NCBI RefSeq assembly: GCF_033446685.1 | Contig: NZ_JAWQLY010000006.1 | Span: forward strand, 62,001 to 126,000 | Direction: 5' to 3' | Source of the DNA: Modicisalibacter sp033446685 | GTDB lineage: Bacteria > Pseudomonadota > Gammaproteobacteria > Pseudomonadales > Halomonadaceae | DNA length: 64,000 nucleotides | Shown: positions 8,189 to 16,776 of the stretch, piece by piece | How the letters are laid out: every line of letters begins with the position of its first letter | How positions within the stretch are numbered: the first letter of the stretch is position 1 | Program-made: the position numbers and the translations under genes | The notes under the pieces: generated by a model | Told to the model about the DNA's origin: nothing | The model's input: only the letters and a program-made list of their open reading frames with translations | Database searches by the model: none

Positions 8189-9205
8189 ATGAACAACCAA
8201 CAGTTCCTCGATGTCATCTACACCCACACCGAAGGCGAGCCCACCTGCATCATCCATGGCGGCATCCCCTACCCTTTCGGGGGCGACATACTGGACAAGC
8301 GCCGCTATCTGCAGCAACACCACGACCACGTGCGCACGAGCCTGATGCGCGAGCCGCGCGGCCATCAGCACATGTTCGGGGTGTTTCTCACGCCCCCTTC
8401 CGACGCCGAGCACGATGCCGGCATGCTGTGGATCGACGGCGAGCAGTTCGTCGACATGTGCGGCCACGGCACCATCGCCCTTTCCATGGCCATGGTCGCC
8501 CACCGGCTGGCCCCACCACCACGGGAGGACGGCATCAGCCGCATCCGCTTCGAGACCACCGCCGGCACCGTGGTTTCGGAAGTCAAAGCCGATTCCGACA
8601 AGGTGCACTGGACCCGCTTCGAGAACGTGCCCGCGTTCGTCATGGAGCAGGATATTCCGGTCGAGGTGCCCGGCCTCGGCACGCTCAAGGCCGACCTGGT
8701 ATTCGGCGGCAACTTCTTCGCGATCATCCGCGTGCCTTCGGACAAGCAGCCCATCTGCGCCGAGAACGGCAGCTTCTTCTCCCATGCCGGCGAAGCCGTG
8801 AAGGCAGCGCTCAACAAGCGCATGGAGATTAGTCACCCGACCCGCCCGCACATCCACGGCCTTAACTTCGTCACCTTCTGGCACGAAGGTTCTCAGCCCG
8901 ACTCGCTCTACCGCAACGTGCACGTGTTCTCCGGCGGCAAGCTCGACCGCTCCCCCGGCGGCACCGGCACCAGCGCGATGATGGCCATGTTCCATGCCCG
9001 CGACGAACTGGAGGTCGGTCGGCCCATCTATTCCGAAGGCCTGCTCGGTAGCGGTCGCTTTACCGGCGAGATCCTTGGCGAAACGGAAATCGGCGGCTAC
9101 CGGGCGATTCGTCCCAGCGTGCAAGGCACCGCCGAGCTGGTCGGTTACGCCAAGTGGCTGATCGACGAGCGGGATCCGGTGGGACGCGGGTTCGTGATTC
9201 GCTGA
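8189..9205 (+). CDS. Proline racemase-superfamily enzyme with Gly at the second catalytic position
   Basis: A 338-residue cytoplasmic protein of the proline racemase / hydroxyproline epimerase / trans-3-hydroxyproline dehydratase superfamily. The N-terminal HTEGEP motif (from His13) and the first active-site loop DMCGHGT (Cys91) are intact. The second loop reads DRSPGGTGTSA: position 257, Cys in racemases and epimerases and Thr in trans-3-hydroxyproline dehydratases, is Gly (codon GGC, 8957-8959). Two-base racemisation by the classical mechanism is therefore unlikely; a one-base dehydratase, elimination or untested reaction is more plausible. It lies directly after a TRAP transporter, a frequent partner of this superfamily. 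It ends with an ordinary C-terminus and shows no frameshift. Confidence 0.88.
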   Translation: MNNQQFLDVIYTHTEGEPTCIIHGGIPYPFGGDILDKRRYLQQHHDHVRTSLMREPRGHQHMFGVFLTPPSDAEHDAGMLWIDGEQFVDMCGHGTIALSMAMVAHRLAPPPREDGISRIRFETTAGTVVSEVKADSDKVHWTRFENVPAFVMEQDIPVEVPGLGTLKADLVFGGNFFAIIRVPSDKQPICAENGSFFSHAGEAVKAALNKRMEISHPTRPHIHGLNFVTFWHEGSQPDSLYRNVHVFSGGKLDRSPGGTGTSAMMAMFHARDELEVGRPIYSEGLLGSGRFTGEILGETEIGGYRAIRPSVQGTAELVGYAKWLIDERDPVGRGFVIR

Positions 9206-9224
9206 CCCGCTCCTGCACCGAGGC

Positions 9225-9251
9225 CACCACCTCCGGCAATCGGGGGTGGTG
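9225..9251 (+). terminator. GC-rich hairpin after the racemase-family gene
   Basis: An 11-bp stem (CACCACCTCCG / CGGGGGTGGTG, one G-T pair) with loop GCAAT begins about 20 bases past the stop at 9205. No T-run follows, so it may be a weak terminator or an attenuating hairpin before the HAD gene. Confidence 0.4.
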
Positions 9252-9393
9252 TCGATGCCTGCAGGTACGTCGCGTCCTGCTCCCCGCCAGTCAGCATCGG
9301 CTCCTTCCGACAAATGAGCTATCACGATGGCTGCAGATCGGCCTGCATATCCGTATTCTGAAGCCTATTCACTGGATGACAGGGACACAGGCG

Positions 9394-10164
9394 ATGACGG
9401 AACGCACGATCGATTGCTGGCTCACCGACATGGATGGCGTACTGATCCGCGAGGACCACGCCCTGCCCGGCGCGGCCGAGCTGATCGAGCAGTGGCGCAC
9501 GGCGGGCACGCCGTTTCTGGTGCTCACCAACAATTCCATCTACACGCCGCGCGATCTGAGCGCCCGCCTGGCGCGCGTCGGCCTCGATGTGCCCGAGGAC
9601 CGCCTGTGGACCTCGGCGCTGGCCACCGCTGCCTTCCTGCGTGACCAGGCCCCCGGCGGCTCGGCGTTCGTGATCGGCGAAGCGGGGCTGACCACGGCGA
9701 TTCACGAGGCCGGCTTCGTGATGACCGATGTCGCCCCCGACTTCGTGGTGCTCGGCGAGACCCGCACTTATTCCTTCGAGGCGATCACCCGGGCGATCCG
9801 GCTAATCAACGATGGCGCGCGCTTCATCGCCACCAATCCCGACGTCACCGGGCCCAGCCCCGAAGGGCCGCTGCCCGCCACCGGCTCGGTGGCGGCGCTG
9901 ATCACCGCCGCCACCAAGCGCGAGCCCTACTACGTCGGCAAGCCCAATCCGATGATGTTCCGCTCGGCGATGAACAAGCTGGGCACGCATTCGGAGCGCA
10001 CCGGGATGATCGGCGACCGCATGGATACCGACGTGATCGCCGGCATCGAGGCCGGCCTGCACACGGTGCTGGTGCTGAGCGGCATTTCCACAAAGGCGGA
10101 TATCCAGAACTACCCCTTCCGTCCGCGGGAAATCCTCGACTCGGTGGCGGACCTGCTGGCCTAG
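9394..10164 (+). CDS. HAD-IIA family phosphatase (NagD-like)
   Basis: A 256-residue HAD hydrolase. Motif I DMDGV is near the N-terminus, motif II is TNN, motif III is the Lys in GKPNPMMF, and motif IV is GDRMDTD; the cap arrangement between motifs II and III is that of NagD/4-nitrophenylphosphatase types. It probably dephosphorylates a small phosphate ester; substrate is unknown. The frame extends upstream into the racemase gene, but the family begins at about this ATG (TIDCWLTDMDGV). It follows the TRAP cluster after a 188-bp gap with a hairpin, so it may or may not be cotranscribed. It is convergent with the dienelactone hydrolase gene. Confidence 0.87.
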   Translation: MTERTIDCWLTDMDGVLIREDHALPGAAELIEQWRTAGTPFLVLTNNSIYTPRDLSARLARVGLDVPEDRLWTSALATAAFLRDQAPGGSAFVIGEAGLTTAIHEAGFVMTDVAPDFVVLGETRTYSFEAITRAIRLINDGARFIATNPDVTGPSPEGPLPATGSVAALITAATKREPYYVGKPNPMMFRSAMNKLGTHSERTGMIGDRMDTDVIAGIEAGLHTVLVLSGISTKADIQNYPFRPREILDSVADLLA

Positions 10165-10182
10165 TTCAAGACGCCACGCTCT

Positions 10183-11067
10183 TCAGGCGAGATAGCGGCG
10201 AAACCAGTCGATCGTCCGCGACCAGGCGAGCTCGGCCGCCCGTTCGTCGTAGCGCGGCGTCGAGTCGTTGTGGAAGCCGTGGTTGGCCCCTGCGTAGATA
10301 TACGCCTCGTAGACCTTGTCGTGCGCCTTCAGGGCGGCCTCGTAGGCGGGCCAGCCTTCGTTGATCCGGGTATCCAGCTCGGCGTAGTGGATGAGTAGCG
10401 GCGCCTGGATGCGCGCCACGTCCTCGGCGGCGGGCTGGCGGCCATAGAACGGCACCGCCGCGCCGAGTTCGGGGTAGGCCACCGCGGCGGCATTGGCGAC
10501 GCCGCCGCCATAGCAGAACCCGGTGATGCCGACCTTGCCGGTGGTCGCCTCGTACGCCATCAGGAACTCGACCGCGGCGAAGAAATCGTTCATCAGCTTC
10601 TCGGGATCGACCTGCTGCTGCAGCGCACGGCCCTCGTCGTCGTTGCCCGGGTAGCCGCCGACGGGGCTCAGGCCATCGGGCGCCAAAGCGACGAATCCCG
10701 CCTTGGCGACACGCCGTGCGACGTCCTCGATGTAGGGATTGAGCCCGCGATTCTCGTGCACCACCACCACCCCGGGCACCGGTCCTTCCACCCGCGTCGG
10801 ACGAACCAGATAGCCGCGCACCTCGCCATGGCCGTTCGGCGACGGGTAGACGATGTATTCCGGCAGGATATCGGGGTCGGTGAACGCCACCTGCTCGGCC
10901 AGTGCATAATTGGGACTCAACGCAGCCAGCATGGACACCGCGGCCACGCTACCCACGAATTGGCCGGCGCGGTCGAGAAAGTCACGCCGGCTGATCCGCC
11001 CATGGACGTAGTAGTCGTAGAGTTCGAGCAGTTTGGGAGGAAAGTCCTTCGCGGTAAGACGGCTCAT
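10183..11067 (-). CDS. Tat-exported dienelactone hydrolase family protein
   Basis: A 294-residue alpha/beta hydrolase of the dienelactone hydrolase family. The N-terminus has a twin-arginine motif (SRRDFLDRAG) followed by a hydrophobic stretch to ALA, indicating folded export to the periplasm. The catalytic Cys sits in GFCYGGG, with Asp in AELDTR and His in GANHGFH completing the triad. Length without the leader (about 240) is normal. The ATG at 11067 has GGAG nine bases upstream; the longer frame to 11265 lacks family similarity. It probably hydrolyses an ester or lactone. Confidence 0.88.
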   Translation of the reverse strand: MSRLTAKDFPPKLLELYDYYVHGRISRRDFLDRAGQFVGSVAAVSMLAALSPNYALAEQVAFTDPDILPEYIVYPSPNGHGEVRGYLVRPTRVEGPVPGVVVVHENRGLNPYIEDVARRVAKAGFVALAPDGLSPVGGYPGNDDEGRALQQQVDPEKLMNDFFAAVEFLMAYEATTGKVGITGFCYGGGVANAAAVAYPELGAAVPFYGRQPAAEDVARIQAPLLIHYAELDTRINEGWPAYEAALKAHDKVYEAYIYAGANHGFHNDSTPRYDERAAELAWSRTIDWFRRYLA

Positions 11068-11264
11068 CGGCTCATCTCCGATCGCGCCCGGGCGATGCGC
11101 GCCAGGCCCTGACATCAATTTGGCACAGCTGTCTCGCCTTCGCCCAGCGGCTCGCCAGTCGTCTCGCCTCCCTTGCGCTGCAAGCGCTATGCTCGCTGAA
11201 GGCGCGCTTACCTGCCGGCCCCCGGCTGTAAACGATCGCACGCGACAAAATATTTCATGACGCA

Positions 11265-11291
11265 TGTCACAACCGGCTCCTCAGGTTCGTC
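11265..11291 (+). promoter_or_regulatory. Putative ECF41-dependent promoter
   Basis: TGTCACA (11265-11271) and CGTC (11288-11291) are separated by 16 bp, 42 bp ahead of the CMD-family start. From memory this matches the conserved ECF41 target promoter (TGTCACA, about 16 bp, CGTC). The gene pair it precedes encodes an ECF41 sigma factor, so autoregulation is expected. Confidence 0.7.
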
Positions 11292-11333
11292 TTGTCTATG
11301 TAATCCCCATGTATATAGACACGGAGCCAAACG

Positions 11334-11804
11334 ATGAAACCGAGAATGAACGCCTTTAGCGCCGCCCCCGAGGCCATGAAGGCCATGCTGGCCTTCGAGA
11401 ACGCCGTCAAAAAGGCCGGCCTGGAGCCCAGGCTCTGCGAACTGATCAAGATTCGCGCATCGCAGATCAACGGCTGTGCATTCTGTCTGCACATGCACAG
11501 CCGCGACGCACGCGCCGCCGAGGAGAGCGAGGAGCGCCTCTACCTGCTTTCGGCATGGCGGGAGTCGCCGCTCTACAGCGACCGCGAGCGTGCCGCGCTG
11601 GCCTGGACCGAGACGTTGACGCTAGTGGCCGAAACCCATGCGCCTGACGACGTCTATGAGTACGTCCGCCGTCACTTCAGCGAGGAAGAAATGGTCGATC
11701 TCACGCTATTGATCGGTGTCATCAATGTCTGGAACCGGCTCGCCGTCGGTTTTCGCAGCGTTCACCCCGTGGCGGCTACGCCCACGCGAGCGGTTGCTTC
11801 GTGA
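11334..11804 (+). CDS. Carboxymuconolactone decarboxylase / AhpD-like protein
   Basis: A 156-residue protein of the CMD/AhpD fold. The redox-active pair with proton-relay His is seen as CAFCLHMH, and the flanking pattern (EPRLCELIKIRASQING...SRDAR) is typical of AhpD-like peroxidase-linked proteins of about 150 residues. Proteins of this type are the most common targets of ECF41 sigma factors. The stop overlaps the GTG start of the sigma gene by four bases, so the two are coupled. The likely role is thiol-dependent redox protection; substrate is unknown. Confidence 0.9.
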   Translation: MKPRMNAFSAAPEAMKAMLAFENAVKKAGLEPRLCELIKIRASQINGCAFCLHMHSRDARAAEESEERLYLLSAWRESPLYSDRERAALAWTETLTLVAETHAPDDVYEYVRRHFSEEEMVDLTLLIGVINVWNRLAVGFRSVHPVAATPTRAVAS

Positions 11805-12733
11805 TCGATGCGCCAGAGCCCGGGGCGCCGGGGCTTTCAAACGATTTCGAGAGTCACCGCGCGCACCTGACCCGGCTTGCCTACCGCATGCTCGGCTCGA
11901 TCGCCGAGGCCGAGGATGCGGTCCAGGACGGCTACCTGCGCTGGCACGGCCTGGAACGGGCCGACATCGACAATCCCCGCGCCTTTCTGTGCCGAGTGGT
12001 GACCCGTCTTTGCCTCGACCGACTCAGGCAGTCCCGCACCCAGCGGGAACGCTATGTCGGCGTCTGGTTGCCCGAACCGCTGGTCGAGGAGTGGTCGGTG
12101 AACGCACAGCCGGCCGCACTGACCGAGCAGGAGGTCTCGACCGCGTTGATGATGGCCCTCGAGCGCCTGTCGCCGCTGGAGCGCGCCGCCTTCATTCTCC
12201 ACGATGTCTTCGACATGGCATTCGACGAAGTCGCCACGACCCTGGGTCGCACTGAAGCGTCCTGCAGACAGTTGGCCAGCCGGGCGCGGAACCGGGTCGT
12301 TGCCGCCAAACCCCGCTTCACCGTCGATCACCAGGAGGGCACGCGCCTGACCGAGGCCTTCTTCGTCGCGGCCCGCAGTGGCGACGCCACCGGCTTGCAA
12401 AGTCTGCTGGCCGCTACCGCAACGTTTCATTCCGACGGCGGTGGGCGCCGCCGGGCGGCGCTGCGCACGATCCGGGGCGCCGACAAGATCGGCCGCTTCT
12501 ATGCCGGCCTGGCCCGCAAGGGAGCGACCGTCGAGCCGCTGTGGACCCGCCAGGTCAGAATCGACGGCCTGCCCGGCCTGATTTCGGTCGAACACGACGG
12601 CACCTTGCAGACCACGGCCTTCCAGCTCGAGGCCGGACGTATCCAGGCAATCTTCATGGTCCGCAATCCCGACAAGCTCCGGCATCTACTGGCGCTGCTG
12701 CCTGAGTCGGTCGCTCGTCAGGTCATCCACTGA
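11801..12733 (+). CDS. ECF41-family sigma factor with SnoaL-like C-terminal extension
   Basis: 310 residues. Region 2 (HLTRLAYRMLGSIAEAEDAVQDGYLRW) and region 4 (ALERLSPLERAAFILHDVFDMAFDEVA) form the N-terminal half. The C-terminal ~110 residues are a SnoaL-like domain. The three marks of group ECF41 are present: WLPEP in the linker, DGGGR, and NPDKL near the end. In this group the fused domain replaces an anti-sigma factor and modulates activity. The GTG start lies in GTGA, overlapping the upstream stop. It is expected to transcribe its own operon from the promoter at 11265. Confidence 0.93.
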   Translation: MIDAPEPGAPGLSNDFESHRAHLTRLAYRMLGSIAEAEDAVQDGYLRWHGLERADIDNPRAFLCRVVTRLCLDRLRQSRTQRERYVGVWLPEPLVEEWSVNAQPAALTEQEVSTALMMALERLSPLERAAFILHDVFDMAFDEVATTLGRTEASCRQLASRARNRVVAAKPRFTVDHQEGTRLTEAFFVAARSGDATGLQSLLAATATFHSDGGGRRRAALRTIRGADKIGRFYAGLARKGATVEPLWTRQVRIDGLPGLISVEHDGTLQTTAFQLEAGRIQAIFMVRNPDKLRHLLALLPESVARQVIH

Positions 12734-12740
12734 CCCCGCC

Positions 12741-14018
12741 TCAGTCACCGGTACTCGATGCCGACGACGCCTGTGCGGCCGTCGTATCGATCCGCTCGCC
12801 CTCGCTACGGCCGATGATCGCCGTGCCGACCAGATCGCCGGTGACGTTGAGCGCCGTGCAGCCCATGCCGACCAGCGCATCGATGGCGGTCAGCAGCGCC
12901 ACCGCCTCGATCGGCAATCCGACCTGAGAAAACACCGTGGCGATCATCACGATACCCGCGCCGGGCACGCCGGCGGTACCCACCGAGATCAGGGTGCCCA
13001 CAGCGACGATCTGCAGCATGCTCGTCCAGTCCAGCGGCATGCCCGCCACGTTGGCGGCGAACACCGCCGAGATGGCGATGCGGATCGCCGCGCCATCCAT
13101 GTTCAGCGTCGCGCCCAGCGGCAGACTGAAGCCGTAGAGGTTGCGCGGCAGTCCCAGGCGTTGCGCGGCATCGAGTGTCAGCGGCAGCGTGCCCGAGCTG
13201 CTCTGGGTGGCGAAGGCGGTGGCCATGGGCGTGCGCGCCTCACGAAAGAAAGCCGCCAGCGGCACGCCGAAGGCCCGCATCAAGCCGACATACACCAGCA
13301 GCTGCACCCCCAGGGCCACGTAGAGCACCACGACCATATCGCCGAGTGACAACAGGGTATCGACGCCCTGATTGGCCACGGTACCGGCGACGATGGCGAA
13401 CACCCCGATCGGCACGTAGTGCAGGATGCCGCCCATCACCTTGAGGGTCACCGCATTGAGCGCCGCGAGCACGCCATAGAGGCGCTCGCCCAGTTCGCCC
13501 TGCGACGCGGACCGGCGCAGCCGCGCCAGGGCGAGGCCGAACACCAGCGCGGTGAAGAGGATGCCCAGCAGATCCTGCCCGGCGAAGGCGGCGACGATGT
13601 TGTCCGGCACGATACCCAGCACCACCTTGAGGATGCCGGGATTGTCGGGCACCGACACCGAGGCCTCGCTATCCAGCGTCATGCCCTCTCCCGGCGACAG
13701 GAGCGTGGCGACCAGCAGTCCCACGACGATGGCCAGCGCCGATGTCGCCAGGTAATAGAGGAACACCTTGCGGCCGAGCCGCCCGAGGCTGCCGGCCTGG
13801 CCCTGGTTGACGCCCACCATCAGGGTGAACAGCACGATGGGCAGGATGATGAACTTCAACAGCCGCATCAGCAGATCGCCGAGCGGCGACAGCAGCTCGG
13901 CGACCCCCGGCCCGCCGATCAGGCCGACCACCACCCCGAGTACCAGGGCAACGGTCACCCGCAGGATCAGCGAGCTGTCGCGATAGCCGCGCCACAGGGG
14001 CGTCACAAAGGATGTCAT
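12741..14018 (-). CDS. Dicarboxylate/amino acid:cation symporter (DAACS family)
   Basis: A 425-residue inner-membrane carrier of the GltP/DctA/SstT fold. The diagnostic parts are the serine-rich re-entrant loop (ATQSSSGTLPLTL), the NMDG motif in TM7 (here NMDGAA, usually NMDGTA), the hairpin loop GTAGVPGAG and the TM8 segment ALNVTGDLVGTAIIGR. It couples sodium or proton entry to uptake of a dicarboxylate or an amino acid; the exact substrate is not decided by the visible residues. The start at 14018 is preferred because GGAGG lies upstream; an ATG seven codons earlier lacks one. Convergent with the sigma gene with only 7 bp between. Confidence 0.9.
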   Translation of the reverse strand: MTSFVTPLWRGYRDSSLILRVTVALVLGVVVGLIGGPGVAELLSPLGDLLMRLLKFIILPIVLFTLMVGVNQGQAGSLGRLGRKVFLYYLATSALAIVVGLLVATLLSPGEGMTLDSEASVSVPDNPGILKVVLGIVPDNIVAAFAGQDLLGILFTALVFGLALARLRRSASQGELGERLYGVLAALNAVTLKVMGGILHYVPIGVFAIVAGTVANQGVDTLLSLGDMVVVLYVALGVQLLVYVGLMRAFGVPLAAFFREARTPMATAFATQSSSGTLPLTLDAAQRLGLPRNLYGFSLPLGATLNMDGAAIRIAISAVFAANVAGMPLDWTSMLQIVAVGTLISVGTAGVPGAGIVMIATVFSQVGLPIEAVALLTAIDALVGMGCTALNVTGDLVGTAIIGRSEGERIDTTAAQASSASSTGD

Positions 14019-14152
14019 TTCAGGCCTCCGCCTATGCAAAACGCTACGAACCCGCCGGCGGGGGCCGGGTTCGCAGCGGGTTCGAAATAGCCGCCGTCAT
14101 AGCGGTTGAAGTGTGTATGGCGACAGATGCTACTGCATGAACGGTGCGCGGG

Positions 14153-14581
14153 TCAGGCACCCAACGTTATCCCGCCCTCGGCATCGATGGGAAAGTAGGG
14201 GTTGTGGGCCACTTCCCAAAGGTGGCCGTCGGGATCGGCGAAATAGCCGGAGTAGCCGCCCCAACTCGTCGCCTGGCCAGGCTTGATCAAGGTAGCGCCT
14301 GCGCGCTCCGACTCGGCCAGCACCGCGTCCACATCTTGCGGGCTGCGGGCGTTGTAGGCCAGGGTGATGCCGCCGAACTCGGCTCCCGAGTCGCTGATGC
14401 CGGCATCCCTGGCCATCGCTTCGCGGTGATAGAGTGACAGGATCATCCCGTTGAGTTGAAAGAAGACCACTTCGTCTTCCACCGCCTGCCCGACCCGCCA
14501 GCCCAGCCCGCGCTCGTAGAAACCTCGTGCCCGCGTCAGATCCGCCACACCCAACGTAACCAGACTCATGCGCTGTTCCAT
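14153..14581 (-). CDS. VOC-superfamily (glyoxalase/bleomycin-resistance) protein
   Basis: A 142-residue protein with two beta-alpha-beta-beta-beta modules: MSLVTLGVADLTRARGFYERGLGW at the N-terminus and GYSGYFADPDGHLWEVAHNP at the C-terminus. The terminal Glu in HLWEV is the usual metal ligand. Members are small lyases, dioxygenases or antibiotic-binding proteins; nothing here fixes the substrate. A GGGGGTGACGAT run precedes the ATG. The gene is divergent from the FMN reductase at 14722. Confidence 0.85.
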   Translation of the reverse strand: MEQRMSLVTLGVADLTRARGFYERGLGWRVGQAVEDEVVFFQLNGMILSLYHREAMARDAGISDSGAEFGGITLAYNARSPQDVDAVLAESERAGATLIKPGQATSWGGYSGYFADPDGHLWEVAHNPYFPIDAEGGITLGA

Positions 14582-14721
14582 ATCGTCACCCCCTGAATAG
14601 TAAGAAAAGTGGCTGCACGGTCCTGCGGGAATAGGCGCTCATCGGCGGATTTTGGAGCTACTATATGCTGATGCTTTTGCCCAATCGCCGGACCACCCGC
14701 TCGCCGCGCAAGGAGCCCTTC

Positions 14722-15312
14722 ATGCCCGATCGCATCCTCGTGTTCTACGGTTCTTACCGCTCCGATCGCGCCGGCATTCGCCTGGCCGACTACGCCGTGC
14801 GCACCCTGCAGGCCCGCGGTTGCGATGCCGAGCTGATCGACGCCAGAAAGCTCGACTTGCCGATGCTCGACCGCATGTACAAGGAGTATCCGCCGGGCGA
14901 AGCGCCGGCGACAATGGAAACCCTGGCGGGCAAGATTCGCCAGGCGGACGGCTTCGTCTTCGTCACCGGCGAATACAACTGGGGCATGCAGCCCGGTCTC
15001 AAGAACCTGACCGATCACTTCCTCGAGGAATGGTTCTGGCGCCCGGCCGGCATCTTCAGCTATTCCGCCGGGCGCCTCGGGGGGGCGCGCGCCGGCCTGC
15101 TATGGCACGGCACGCTCGCCGAGATGGGCATGGTGGTCATCTCCAGCCAGGTCACCGTCGGCCCGATCGCTCAGACCCTGGACGCCGACGGCAACCCCAC
15201 CGGCGATGCCGGCAAGTCGCTGGAAAGATCCTTCGCGCGCTTCGCCGACGACCTCGCCTGGTGGACGCAAGCCGCCAAGCGCCAGCGGGAGCATGAAGAG
15301 CCGCCGTTTTGA
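14722..15312 (+). CDS. NADPH-dependent FMN reductase family protein
   Basis: A 196-residue flavodoxin-fold protein. The phosphate-binding loop FYGSYRSDRAG follows the first strand, and the FMN-binding loop TGEYNWGMQPGLKNLTDHF is in the middle, as in ArsH/ChrR/YieF-type quinone, azo and metal reductases. AAGGAG seven bases before the ATG at 14722 decides the start; the open frame reaches up to 14665. It is a cytoplasmic flavoenzyme of unknown substrate, divergent from the VOC gene, with which it may share control. Confidence 0.87.
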   Translation: MPDRILVFYGSYRSDRAGIRLADYAVRTLQARGCDAELIDARKLDLPMLDRMYKEYPPGEAPATMETLAGKIRQADGFVFVTGEYNWGMQPGLKNLTDHFLEEWFWRPAGIFSYSAGRLGGARAGLLWHGTLAEMGMVVISSQVTVGPIAQTLDADGNPTGDAGKSLERSFARFADDLAWWTQAAKRQREHEEPPF

Positions 15313-15404
15313 GACATCGCCAGCGGTTGGAAATCAGCGCCGTCGTGCATAGCGACCGATCGCAACGCGGGCGGCTGTCGGCAGGTGGCTAAGACGAGGG
15401 ATGG

Positions 15405-16064
15405 CTAGGAGCGGCGCTCATCCAATCGCCAGGCCACTTCGACGAACCGCGTCACACCGGCCTCGCGGAAGTTGAGTGAATCCTGGAGCACGTCCTTGCG
15501 CGACAGCTCGGTGATTGCATAGCGCTGACCGTAATGGCGCCTCAGTTCCCCCTGCGGCACCGGAAACGGCGGGCCGTCTTTCTCGGCCGGATCGTACTCG
15601 AAGGTGATCAATAGCTGCGGCGCGCCAGCGCTCAGCGCCAGGACATGTTCGGTATAGCGGGGCCGCATCGCCGGCGGCAGCGCCACCAGCGCCGCCCGGT
15701 CGTAAACCAGATCCACCGAGCCGAGCTCCGCCGCCGTCAGGGCGAAAATATCGCCCTGAAACACCGTCAGCCCGCCGTGACGCCAGCACCGGCCGCCGGC
15801 CCACTCGCTCGGTTGCGGGTCGGCGCCGAGCTCCGCGAATAGCTGCGCCACGGCAATCTCGCTCAGTTCGGCGCCGACGACCCGGTAGCCCTGCCCCAGC
15901 AGCCAGCCGATATCCAGTGTCTTGCCGCACAGCGGCAGGAAGACTCGCGCATCCGCGGCCAGGCCGAAGCCGGGCAGGTTGCGCTTGAGAACCGGATGCA
16001 CGAAGGGCAGATGAAAGCCCAATTGATCGTTCTGCCACCGGGACTGCCAGAAAGCGTGTTCCAC
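15405..16064 (-). CDS. tpm: Thiopurine S-methyltransferase
   Basis: A 219-residue SAM-dependent methyltransferase that closely follows bacterial TPMT. It shows the N-terminal WQ.RWQNDQLGFHL segment, the SAM loop VFLPLCGKTLDIGWLLGQGYRVVGAELS, and the motif DLVYDRAALVALPPAMRPRYTEH. Bacterial TPMT methylates thiols and also tellurite or selenite. The length matches the family (about 218). The gene is convergent with the FMN reductase and has no evident operon partner. Confidence 0.93.
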   Translation of the reverse strand: MEHAFWQSRWQNDQLGFHLPFVHPVLKRNLPGFGLAADARVFLPLCGKTLDIGWLLGQGYRVVGAELSEIAVAQLFAELGADPQPSEWAGGRCWRHGGLTVFQGDIFALTAAELGSVDLVYDRAALVALPPAMRPRYTEHVLALSAGAPQLLITFEYDPAEKDGPPFPVPQGELRRHYGQRYAITELSRKDVLQDSLNFREAGVTRFVEVAWRLDERRS

Positions 16065-16137
16065 TGCGCCCCCTCATTTGCCTATGGGAGTTCGAGATAG
16101 CCCAACCTGGGCGTAGCGCTGGGATGTTCGCCCACTC

Positions 16138-16524
16138 TCAAAGCTGGGCCTCGATCGCCAGTTTGTCGATTATCGACCAGACCTCTGTGATCTTGCCGTT
16201 CTTGAAGGCGTAGAAGACATTCTCGCTGAAGCGCACTTTCTTGCCGTTCACCGGCAGGCCGAGGAAGCGCCCCTTGGGCGTACAGTGAAAGCCCAGCCGG
16301 CTCGCGACGCCTTGCGCGTCAGCGATCAGCAACTGGATCTCGAAACGCAGGTCGGGGATCTCCGAAAAGTCCGTCTCCAGCATCTCGCGGTAACCCGAGA
16401 GCCCGATTCGCCGGCCATTGTGGCGCACGTCGTCATCGACGAATGCACCTAGATTCGGCCAATCCTGTTCGTTGAGACACGCGATATAGCCTCGGTAGAG
16501 GCCGGGAAGCTCTTGTTCGGTCAT
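16138..16524 (-). CDS. SnoaL-like polyketide cyclase / ester cyclase family protein
   Basis: A 128-residue protein with the NTF2-like fold of the SnoaL group (YRGYIACLNEQDWPNLGAFVDDDVRHNG...GYREML..DFSEIPDLRFEI...F.G.PVNGKKVRFSENVFYAFKNGKITEVWS). Such proteins catalyse cyclisations or bind small molecules; many are uncharacterised. The ATG at 16524 begins the family; upstream codons to 16644 show no similarity. It lies downstream of the tautomerase terminator and therefore probably has its own promoter. Confidence 0.82.
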   Translation of the reverse strand: MTEQELPGLYRGYIACLNEQDWPNLGAFVDDDVRHNGRRIGLSGYREMLETDFSEIPDLRFEIQLLIADAQGVASRLGFHCTPKGRFLGLPVNGKKVRFSENVFYAFKNGKITEVWSIIDKLAIEAQL

Positions 16525-16732
16525 GCCATCACCCGTGGTCGAGGAAGCGGAGATCGTGATATTCGAGATTCTAGCGCGCCTGGCGTTCGCGCTCCCGCAT
16601 GAGGGAGCGAATCCTTTCGGCATCCGCTGCCGTGACCGGGTCATAGACGATCATGCCGAGATCCGTCGGGTGTTGCGGCGCACCGATCTCGAGCGGCTGG
16701 AGATGCAGCGAGGTCGTGCGAGCCCAGGAAAA

Positions 16733-16756
16733 CGCCGCCGGTCGCGACCGGCGGCG
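16733..16756 (-). terminator. Intrinsic terminator after the tautomerase gene
   Basis: A perfect 24-bp palindrome with 12-base halves (CGCCGCCGGTCG and its complement) is followed on the minus strand by TTTTCC. It lies 20 bp past the stop of the gene at 16777-16995. Confidence 0.75.
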
Positions 16757-16776
16757 TGGACTCACTCGCGGTCGGG

